Positions 1 through 5,025 of a stretch of DNA of 5,964 nt are shown in pieces. The DNA is from 70-18 sp041691815 (GTDB lineage Bacteria > Pseudomonadota > Alphaproteobacteria > Acetobacterales > Acetobacteraceae), in the NCBI GenBank assembly GCA_041691815.1, contig JBEPTZ010000197.1, forward strand, positions 1 to 5,964, written 5' to 3'. The translations under genes were made by a program, and so were the position numbers. Each line of letters starts with the position of its first letter. The stretch's first letter is position 1. The notes below the pieces were generated by a model. The model worked only from the letters and a program-made list of their open reading frames with translations, had not been told where the DNA came from and searched no databases.

Positions 1-1
1 G

Positions 2-340
2 GCGGCGATGAAGGAGGTGCTGCGGCTGTACGACCTGCGCGACTCGGCGGAGACCCGGGCGGCAATCGATGGACTGCTGGCGATCTCGGCGAAACCGGGC
101 ACCGCGCGGGTGCCTGGCGGGCGGTCGGGCTCGTTCTGCCGCGGGTTGGACGTGGCGCTGGAATTCGACCAGCGGACCTGGCAGGTGGGCGGTCTGTTCC
201 TGCTGGCCTCGGTGCTGGACCGTTTCCTGGCCCTGCATGCCACGGTCAACTCTTTCGTGCGGACCAAGGCGGCATTGCGCGGGCGAACCGGCACCGTAGC
301 CGCCTGGCCGGCGCGGGCCGGGGCGCATGTGTTGTTGTGA
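2..340 (+). CDS. tssF: Type VI secretion baseplate subunit TssF (VasA/ImpG family), C-terminal fragment
   Basis: This is the last 112 codons of TssF; the frame is open to the left edge, so the gene begins outside the window and the Met codon at 8 is internal. TssF is a cytoplasmic baseplate protein that forms the wedge with TssG, TssE and TssK on which the contractile sheath is built. The typical C-terminal signature is visible: FCRGLDVALEFD, then a segment ending GGLFLLASVLDRFLALHATVNSF, where family members have a phage-baseplate-like core followed by a hydrophobic 'LF..VL..FLA...SVNSF' helix. Family TssF proteins are about 580-620 residues, so roughly a fifth is present. The stop TGA (338-340) overlaps the GTG start of tssG, the usual tssF-tssG order in T6SS clusters, and this supports both calls. 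No frameshift is seen in the visible part. Confidence 0.93.
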   Translation, partial: AAMKEVLRLYDLRDSAETRAAIDGLLAISAKPGTARVPGGRSGSFCRGLDVALEFDQRTWQVGGLFLLASVLDRFLALHATVNSFVRTKAALRGRTGTVAAWPARAGAHVLL

Positions 341-1428
341 CTGACGCTCTGGCACCAGGAGGGCGGCCGGCGCCCGGCTCCGCGCTGGCGCGGCTGCAGC
401 GTGAACCGCGGCGGTTTCGCTTCGATGCGGCGGTGCGGCTGTTGATGAAGGCGGCCGGCACACCGGACCCGAGCCTGGCGGTGCGGTTTCGCAGCCTGCC
501 GGGCCTGGGCTTTCCCGGCGCCGACGTCACCACCCTGCAGGATGGGCCCGACGGCGGCCCACCGAGACTGACCACGCCGGTGATGGGGCTGACCGGCGCG
601 ACCGGGGTGTTGCCGCGCTATTATTCCGAGGTGCTCGGCCAGACGCTGCGCGACCGTTCGCGCGCGATGCATGATTTTATCGATTTGCTGTCGCACCGCA
701 TGGTCGGGCATTTCGCCCGCGCCGGGGTGAAGTACCGGCTGGCCCGGGCGGTGGAAACGGCAAGGCTGGCGCCGCTGGACGCCACCCGACCGGATGCGCT
801 GCCGCCGGACCCGGTAGCGATGATCCTGCTGTCGCTGACCGGCTACGGCACCGGCCATCAGCGCGGCCGGCTGGCCGCCGGCAGCGACCCGCTGCTGCAT
901 TATGCCGGGCTGCTGGGCATGCGGCCGCGCTCGGCGGACCGGTTGGCGGCGCTGGCGTCGGACTGGCTGGGGCGGCCGGTGGAGGTGGTGCAGTTCGCCG
1001 GCGCCTGGCTGCCGCTGCCGCCGGAACAGCGCAGCACCATGCCGGTGGGGCGCCACGCCGGGCAGTTCAACCGCCTGGGCATCGATGCGGCGATCGGCAC
1101 CAGGGCATGGGACGCACAGGCCCGGGTGGTGCTGCGGGTGGGGCCGCTGGATCGCGACGCCTTCACCGCGCTGCTGCCGGACAAGCCGGCGCTGCGGCAG
1201 TTCGTGTCGCTGGTGCGGGCGTTCCTGGGCTTCGAGACCGGGTTCGCGGTCAACCCGGTGCTGGCCGCTGAGGCGGTGCCGGAAACCCAGCTGGGTGGCG
1301 CCGGCGGCGCCCGGCTGGGGTGGAACACCTGGATGCCGCAACCGGGGCGCCGGCGGGCGGGCGATGCGGCGGAGGCGATTTTCGAGGCGGAACTGGTCGA
1401 GGCGAGTGCGCCGGCGAGGGGGCATTAA
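337..1428 (+). CDS. tssG: Type VI secretion baseplate subunit TssG (VasB/ImpH family)
   Basis: This 363-residue protein has a usual length for TssG, the baseplate wedge partner of TssF in the cytoplasm. Family blocks appear in order: FRFDAAVRLL (27-36), VRFRSLPGLGFP (49-60), VMGLTGATGVLPRYYSEVL (82-100), DFIDLLSHRM (113-122), HYAGLLGMRPRSADRL (188-203), VEVVQFAGAWLPL (215-227), RLGIDAAIGTRAWDAQ (246-261), LRVGPL (266-271) and LGWNTWM (327-333). The GTG start at 337 is chosen because GTGA overlaps the tssF stop and because it keeps about ten residues ahead of the first conserved block; the next in-frame ATG (445) would cut off the FRF block. No strong Shine-Dalgarno is seen, so translation probably depends on coupling to tssF. 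The stop TAA (1426-1428) shares its last base with the next gene's ATG. Confidence 0.95.
   Translation: MTDALAPGGRPAPGSALARLQREPRRFRFDAAVRLLMKAAGTPDPSLAVRFRSLPGLGFPGADVTTLQDGPDGGPPRLTTPVMGLTGATGVLPRYYSEVLGQTLRDRSRAMHDFIDLLSHRMVGHFARAGVKYRLARAVETARLAPLDATRPDALPPDPVAMILLSLTGYGTGHQRGRLAAGSDPLLHYAGLLGMRPRSADRLAALASDWLGRPVEVVQFAGAWLPLPPEQRSTMPVGRHAGQFNRLGIDAAIGTRAWDAQARVVLRVGPLDRDAFTALLPDKPALRQFVSLVRAFLGFETGFAVNPVLAAEAVPETQLGGAGGARLGWNTWMPQPGRRRAGDAAEAIFEAELVEASAPARGH
1416..1422 (+). promoter_or_regulatory. Ribosome binding site that fixes the methyltransferase start
   Basis: The purine run GAGGGGG lies inside the last codons of tssG, 5 bases before the ATG at 1428. The frame is open upstream to an ATG at 1320, but this site together with the TAATG stop/start overlap makes 1428 the likely true start. 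It also points to translational coupling with tssG. Confidence 0.7.
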
Positions 1429-2936
1429 TGAGTGGATGGGGCGGCGGCTACGTCACCGACGTGAGCTACCTGGCGCAGTATTATGTCGAGCAATCGCCGC
1501 ATATGCTGGCCGCCGCCTGCCTGATCGCCGGCTATGAGCCGGGGTTCTCCGGCGAGGCACCCGGGTTGCATTATCTGGAACTGGGCTGCGGCCGTGGTCG
1601 CAATGCCCTGGTGCTGGCCGCCGCCAACCCGACCTGGCGGGTCACCGCGATCGACTTCACGCCTGCGGCGATCGCCGAGGCGCGGCAGGTGGCGGCGATG
1701 GCGCGGCTGGACAATATCACCTTCATCGAGACCGATCTCGCGGTGTTCGCGGAAACCCAGGCGGCGGCAGCGCTCGGCGAGGTGGACGTGGTCAGCATGC
1801 ATGGCGTCTGGAGCTGGGTGCCAGAGGCAGTGCGCGCCGGCATCACCCGGCTGCTGGCGGCGCGGTTGCGTTCCGGCGGGCTGCTGCATGTCAGCTACAA
1901 CGTGCTGCCCGGCCTGCAAGGCGCGCTTGGCATGCAGCGGGTGATCCGCGGCGCCGGCATGACACTGGCCAGCCGCAGCGACCGGCAGGCGGTGGCCGGC
2001 GTGCAGGTGGCGAATGATCTTGCCGCCGCCGAGGCGGCGCACATGCAGACGCCGGTGGTGACCGAGTTGCTGGCCAAGCTGGCGACCGCGCCGGCGGAAT
2101 ATCTGGCGCATGAGTATATGAACGGGACCTGGCAGCCGTGCTTCCAGGCCGATGTCGCCGCCTCGCTGGCTGAGGCCAAGCTGGAACTGGTTGCGATGGC
2201 GCGATTGCCGGAGAATTTTCTCGGCCTGATGCTGACCGAGCCGCAGATCGCCGTGCTCAATCGGTTCGACGACCCGACATTGCGCGAACTGATCAAGGAT
2301 GTCTGCGTCGTCCGCGCGCTGCGCCACGACGTCTATATGCGCGGCGCCCGGCGACTTGATCGCGCGGCGCAGGATGCGGCGCTGCGCGGCATCACCCTGG
2401 CGCTGACAGTGCCACCGGCAAAATTCGCCTACCATCTGGAGATGCCGGCCGGGCACGCCACGCTGGCCGACGGGTTCTACCGCCCGGCGGTGATGGCGCT
2501 GGCGGAACGGCCGCACATGGTCGGCGAGTTGATGGGACTTCCCGGGCAGGAGGGCAAGAACGACAATCCGGCCGAGGTGCTGGCGATGCTGGCGGGCACC
2601 GCCCAGGCGGTGCTGCTGGCGCGTCCCGGCCTGCCGCCCACCGCCGCGACGCAGCGCCTCAATGCCACGCTGGCCCGGCAGATCGTCCGGCTGGACAGCC
2701 TAAACCGGGCCGCTGTGGCCGCCAGTGGCAGGGTCGGAGGCGGGATGGTCTGCCGGGCGGTGGAACTGTTCCTGATCGAGCGCATCTCGGCGGCCGGCGG
2801 CGCGCTCGATCCGGGGGTCTGGGCGATCGAGCTTGCCCCACAACTGCCGGTGGAAGACCTCAACCGGCTGCGCGACGAGTTGCAGCAGGTCATCCAGGAC
2901 CGGCATCATGTGTGGCGGGCGGTCGGGCTGATCTGA
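1428..2936 (+). CDS. Class I SAM-dependent methyltransferase with methyltransferase regulatory domain (PKMT-like), T6SS-linked
   Basis: This predicted cytoplasmic enzyme of 502 residues transfers a methyl group from S-adenosylmethionine to an unknown substrate. The N-terminal Rossmann domain shows motif I LELGCGRGRNAL (50-61), the acidic ribose-binding Asp of TAIDFTPAAI (D76), ETDL (101-104) and VDVVSMHGVWSWV (119-131). The HGVWSWV form is typical of enzymes carrying the methyltransferase regulatory domain (PF10119). That domain fits about 207-265, with APAEYLAHEYM (221-231) as its hallmark, followed by RHDVYMRGARRL (299-310) and a helical C-terminal region. The rickettsial protein lysine methyltransferases that modify OmpB share this layout, so a protein substrate is plausible; this is inference from architecture. 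It is translationally coupled to tssG (TAATG) and therefore likely made with the baseplate, although it is not a core T6SS subunit. The exact acceptor cannot be read from the sequence. Confidence 0.88.
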   Translation: MSGWGGGYVTDVSYLAQYYVEQSPHMLAAACLIAGYEPGFSGEAPGLHYLELGCGRGRNALVLAAANPTWRVTAIDFTPAAIAEARQVAAMARLDNITFIETDLAVFAETQAAAALGEVDVVSMHGVWSWVPEAVRAGITRLLAARLRSGGLLHVSYNVLPGLQGALGMQRVIRGAGMTLASRSDRQAVAGVQVANDLAAAEAAHMQTPVVTELLAKLATAPAEYLAHEYMNGTWQPCFQADVAASLAEAKLELVAMARLPENFLGLMLTEPQIAVLNRFDDPTLRELIKDVCVVRALRHDVYMRGARRLDRAAQDAALRGITLALTVPPAKFAYHLEMPAGHATLADGFYRPAVMALAERPHMVGELMGLPGQEGKNDNPAEVLAMLAGTAQAVLLARPGLPPTAATQRLNATLARQIVRLDSLNRAAVAASGRVGGGMVCRAVELFLIERISAAGGALDPGVWAIELAPQLPVEDLNRLRDELQQVIQDRHHVWRAVGLI

Positions 2937-2943
2937 GGCGGCG

Positions 2944-2984
2944 TGCCCGGGGTGCGTCAAGCAAACGTGACGCGATCCGGGGCA
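2944..2984 (+). terminator. Imperfect hairpin after the methyltransferase gene, possible terminator
   Basis: Seven bases after the stop, GCGTCA (2954-2959) pairs with TGACGC (2968-2973) around an 8-base loop. The stem continues outward after a small internal mismatch, GGCCC-type pairing of 2946-2951 with 2977-2982, and ends with G-C and T-A pairs across one bulged G. No T-run follows (GATATGC), so it is not a classical intrinsic terminator. It may still end or attenuate the T6SS transcript, or protect its 3' end. Confidence 0.4.
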
Positions 2985-3018
2985 GATATGCTGTGCTGCC
3001 GGGCGTTCGGCGCGGGTA

Positions 3019-3051
3019 TTGCCTGTCTTTCGGACAGTCTCCATGTTAGAA
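3019..3051 (+). promoter_or_regulatory. Candidate promoter region for the OmpA-family gene (weak)
   Basis: This is the least GC-rich part of the 147-base gap between the methyltransferase and the OmpA gene. TTGCCT (3019-3024) resembles a -35 box; 17 bases on lies CATGTT (3042-3047), a poor -10 match, with TTAGAA overlapping it slightly downstream. A small perfect stem CTGTC/GACAG (3023-3027 and 3033-3037, loop TTTCG) sits between the two and could be an operator or a chance hairpin. Together with the upstream hairpin it suggests separate expression of the OmpA gene, but the boxes are weak. Confidence 0.22.
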
Positions 3052-3065
3052 CACGCAGCATCAGC

Positions 3066-3072
3066 AGGGAGG
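3066..3072 (+). promoter_or_regulatory. Ribosome binding site of the OmpA-family gene
   Basis: AGGGAGG lies 11 bases before the ATG at 3084. It supports that start over in-frame upstream starts (for example 2943), and that start also gives a clean signal peptide at the very N-terminus. Confidence 0.6.
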
Positions 3073-3083
3073 CTTGTTACGCC

Positions 3084-3728
3084 ATGCGCATTTCGATTTT
3101 CGCCGTTGCCGCCGCGACCCTCATGATGGGCAGTGGGGCCGCCTGGGCGCAGGGCAACCCGAGCGCCGATCAGATCATCAATGCCCTGAAGCCGGGGGCC
3201 GGCATGCTCGGCACCACGCGCGGCATCCGCCCGGCGGCACCGCCGGCGCCCGCGCCGGCGAGCCATGCGGTCCCTGCCGCGGCCCGGACTCCGGCGCCGA
3301 TGCCGCAGGCTGCCCCGGCCCCGGCCATGCAACCGGCGGCCGCGGCGGCGCCGATGCACACGCCGCCGGCGGCTGAAGCACCCTCGATCGACCTGAACGT
3401 GCAGTTCCAGAGCGGCTCGGCGGAATTGACGCCCGCGGCGATGAAGACGCTGGACCAGCTCGGCCAGGCGCTGTCGAGCGCAACGCTCGCCAACTACCGC
3501 TTCCGCATTGCCGGCCACACCGATACGGTCGGGTCGGCGACCTACAACAAGGCGCTTTCCGCTGACCGCGCGGCGAGCGTGGCCAAGTATCTCGAGCAGA
3601 AGTTTGGGGTGAAGGCCGCGCGCCTGGAAACGATCGGTCGGGGCGAGGAAGGCTTGCTGGTGCAGACTCCGGATCAGACTCCGGAGCCGCGCAATCGGCG
3701 GGTGCAGATCGTCAATCTCGGCGCCTGA
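3084..3728 (+). CDS. OmpA-family peptidoglycan-binding envelope protein with Pro/Ala linker
   Basis: This is a 214-residue exported protein. Residues 1-22 form a signal peptide (MRIS, hydrophobic core, cleavage likely after AWA22). There is no lipobox cysteine, so it is not a lipoprotein of the Pal type. A short region is followed by a Pro/Ala-rich linker (about 50-100) and an OmpA C-terminal domain (about 101-213). Visible motifs are FQSGSAELT (108-116), IAGHTDTVGSATYN (142-155), LSADRAASVAKYL (158-170), IGRGEE (184-189) and NRRVQIV (204-210). Asp147 and Arg162 match the pair that holds diaminopimelate in OmpA-like domains. It lacks an N-terminal beta-barrel, so it is probably periplasmic, bound to the cell wall. 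T6SS clusters often contain OmpA-like wall-anchoring proteins (for example TagL or TssL extensions), so a role in anchoring the apparatus is possible, but a general envelope role is equally compatible. Confidence 0.9.
   Translation: MRISIFAVAAATLMMGSGAAWAQGNPSADQIINALKPGAGMLGTTRGIRPAAPPAPAPASHAVPAAARTPAPMPQAAPAPAMQPAAAAAPMHTPPAAEAPSIDLNVQFQSGSAELTPAAMKTLDQLGQALSSATLANYRFRIAGHTDTVGSATYNKALSADRAASVAKYLEQKFGVKAARLETIGRGEEGLLVQTPDQTPEPRNRRVQIVNLGA
3663..3686 (+). repeat. 12-base tandem direct repeat within the OmpA-family gene
   Basis: CAGACTCCGGAT (3663-3674) is followed directly by CAGACTCCGGAG (3675-3686), identical at 11 of 12 bases. It encodes QTPD-QTPE at residues 194-201, in the loop just before the NRRV peptidoglycan-contact segment. 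Loop length still looks normal for the family. Confidence 0.75.
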
Positions 3729-3740
3729 TTCGCGCGAAGC

Positions 3741-3769
3741 GCCCGGCGATGCGGCGGCATCAGCCGGGT
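3741..3769 (+). terminator. Strong hairpin after the OmpA-family gene, possible terminator
   Basis: Thirteen bases after the stop, CCCGGCGATGC (3742-3752) pairs with GCATC (3757-3761) and GCCGGG (3763-3768) around a GGCG loop, giving an 11-base-pair stem with one bulged A at 3762; an outer G-T wobble can be added. No T-run follows (GAGCCGACGG), so it may act as a U-less terminator, a processing or stability element, or simply weaken read-through into the next gene. Confidence 0.45.
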
Positions 3770-3802
3770 GAGCCGACGGTGAGGCAGTGATTCCACACGG
3801 CT

Positions 3803-3813
3803 CCGATGATCGG
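3803..3813. promoter_or_regulatory. Short perfect inverted repeat upstream of the HExxH gene
   Basis: CCGAT and ATCGG are separated by one base, upstream of the preferred start at 3895. It could be a small operator in the leader of this gene. An 11-base palindrome in GC-rich DNA can also arise by chance, and it would be coding if translation starts at 3787. Confidence 0.15.
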
Positions 3814-3894
3814 ACTGTGAAGATGCGCCCGGCAGATGGAGGCGGGGCACATTCGGCGTTTGCCCCTCGCCCGCCGCCGCATCGGCCGCCGAGC

Positions 3895-5013
3895 ATGCGT
3901 TATCGGCTTTGGCTGGTGGCGGCGATCCTGGCGCTGTCGATCTCTGGCGGGGTGGTTGGCGGCTATCTGGCGCTTTGGCCGACCCGGCCAGCCACACCGC
4001 AGGCACCCGCCCCGCCGCAGGTTGCGTCAGTCCCGCCGCCGGTTGTCCCGCCGCCAGTCGTCGCGCCGCCGGTTCCCGCACCACTGGTTATTGCGCCGCC
4101 CGCGGTGGCGCCCCCGGTCGCGCTACCTCCAGCGCCGCCGCCGCCGGCAGAATTCACTATCCGCACGGCCGACGAGGCGACCATCGCTGCCGACGTGCCG
4201 GTTGTCCTGACGCTGTTTCGCTTCCAGCAGAACCCGCAGGTGCTGGTGCTGGATTTTCCCAACCTGCTGCAGCAGGGCCTGATGCTCAACCGCGTCGCCG
4301 CGATGGTCGAGAAGGCCGGGCTGCCGCGCGACCGGGTATTGACCGACGCCGAACTGAACATCGCCATCAAGGCGCATGGCGACACCGTCGAGAGCTACTA
4401 TTACGGTCACGACTATCCGGCCGCCGCTCTGGCGGCATTTTTCCGGAGCGCCGACCGGCAGGGCATCAAGCTGGATCCGCAGGAGGAATTGCTGCGCCGC
4501 CTGCTGACCGAGCAGGGCTTCATGCTGCCTGGCAGCCGCCAGGCGTTGATCTCGCTGCCACGCGCCGGGCTGGTGCCGGGCCTGGATCAGACCATGCGCG
4601 CCTCGATCCTGGAACACGAATTGTCACATGGCGAGTTCTTCAGCAATCCGGTCTATGCCGATTTCGTCCGCCATTTCTACAACAGCGTGCTGCCGCCGGC
4701 AGATCGCGCGGCGTTTCACAAATTCCTGATGCGCGAAGACTATGATCCCGCAGTGCCCGACCTCATCTTGAACGAGACCCAGGCCTATCTGATGAACACC
4801 TCCGATCCGAGGCTGTTCAACGCCGCCGAGGTGGGGCTCAGCGACGCCGAACTGGACATGCTCCGCCGACGTTTTCTGGCCGGGATGCCGGCCGGCTGGC
4901 TGCGCGACCGCATCGCGCGAAAACTGGCCAGACAGCCGCGCCCGGTCGCCGCCCAGGGCGAGGACACCGGGATGGCCACGCCGTCGGCCTCGCCATTGCA
5001 AACCCGGCGGTAA
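3895..5013 (+). CDS. Membrane-anchored periplasmic protein with HExxH zinc-metallopeptidase signature, family not recognised
   Basis: From the ATG at 3895 this is 372 residues. A positive MRYR start leads into one hydrophobic segment (about 5-28), giving a signal anchor with the bulk outside the inner membrane. A linker of Pro, Val and Ala (about 30-85) follows, then a globular domain. That domain contains ILEHELSHGEFF with the zinc-binding HExxH at 241-245 (bases 4615-4629), and 48 residues later LILNETQAYLM with a candidate third ligand, Glu294 (bases 4774-4776). HExxH plus a downstream Glu is the gluzincin arrangement, so a metallopeptidase is likely, but I cannot name the family and the substrate is unknown. 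It follows the OmpA gene after a hairpin and ends 12 bases from a convergent gene. The start is uncertain: in-frame GTG 3787 and ATG 3823 would add 36 or 24 residues rich in Pro, Gly and His. None of the three starts has a good Shine-Dalgarno; 3895 is chosen because the extension has poorer codon usage and 3895 gives a standard signal anchor. Confidence 0.75.
   Translation: MRYRLWLVAAILALSISGGVVGGYLALWPTRPATPQAPAPPQVASVPPPVVPPPVVAPPVPAPLVIAPPAVAPPVALPPAPPPPAEFTIRTADEATIAADVPVVLTLFRFQQNPQVLVLDFPNLLQQGLMLNRVAAMVEKAGLPRDRVLTDAELNIAIKAHGDTVESYYYGHDYPAAALAAFFRSADRQGIKLDPQEELLRRLLTEQGFMLPGSRQALISLPRAGLVPGLDQTMRASILEHELSHGEFFSNPVYADFVRHFYNSVLPPADRAAFHKFLMREDYDPAVPDLILNETQAYLMNTSDPRLFNAAEVGLSDAELDMLRRRFLAGMPAGWLRDRIARKLARQPRPVAAQGEDTGMATPSASPLQTRR
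3982..4149 (+). repeat. Proline-rich low-complexity tract in the HExxH gene
   Basis: About 56 codons dominated by CCG and CCN, encoding imperfect PPPVV, APPVPA and APPVA units between the membrane segment and the catalytic domain. It probably forms an extended tether that holds the domain away from the inner membrane. The CCGCCG core is repetitive and may vary in length between strains. Confidence 0.75.
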
Positions 5014-5025
5014 CGCCCGGCGCGG

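Noticed and set aside
1320..1427. Upstream extension of the methyltransferase to an ATG at 1320
   Set aside because: It would overlap the conserved tssG C-terminus by over 100 bases and adds Gly/Arg-rich sequence; the ribosome site and TAATG overlap favour 1428.
1425..2516. Minus-strand open frame of 363 codons antisense to the methyltransferase
   Set aside because: The composition (His, Arg, Gln-rich) is that of a mirror frame of GC-rich coding sequence, and the plus strand encodes intact methyltransferase motifs throughout.
2943..3083. N-terminal extension of the OmpA protein to a GTG at 2943
   Set aside because: It would bury the signal peptide about 47 residues inside the protein and run through the hairpin and promoter-like region; ATG 3084 has a ribosome site and an immediate signal peptide.
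3084..3728. Naming the OmpA-family gene pal or tagL
   Set aside because: There is no lipobox cysteine as in Pal and no DotU/TssL-like or multi-helix region as in TagL; only the OmpA C-terminal domain is shared.
2700..3896. Minus-strand open frame of 398 codons covering the methyltransferase end, the whole OmpA gene and the HExxH gene start
   Set aside because: It is antisense to genes with clear family motifs; its translation is Arg/Gly/His-rich low-complexity sequence with no recognisable domain, which is typical of shadow frames in GC-rich DNA.
3909..4745. Plus-strand open frame of 278 codons in an alternative frame of the HExxH gene
   Set aside because: It overlaps the frame with the membrane anchor, linker and HExxH motif; its own translation is Ala/Gly/Arg-rich without motifs.
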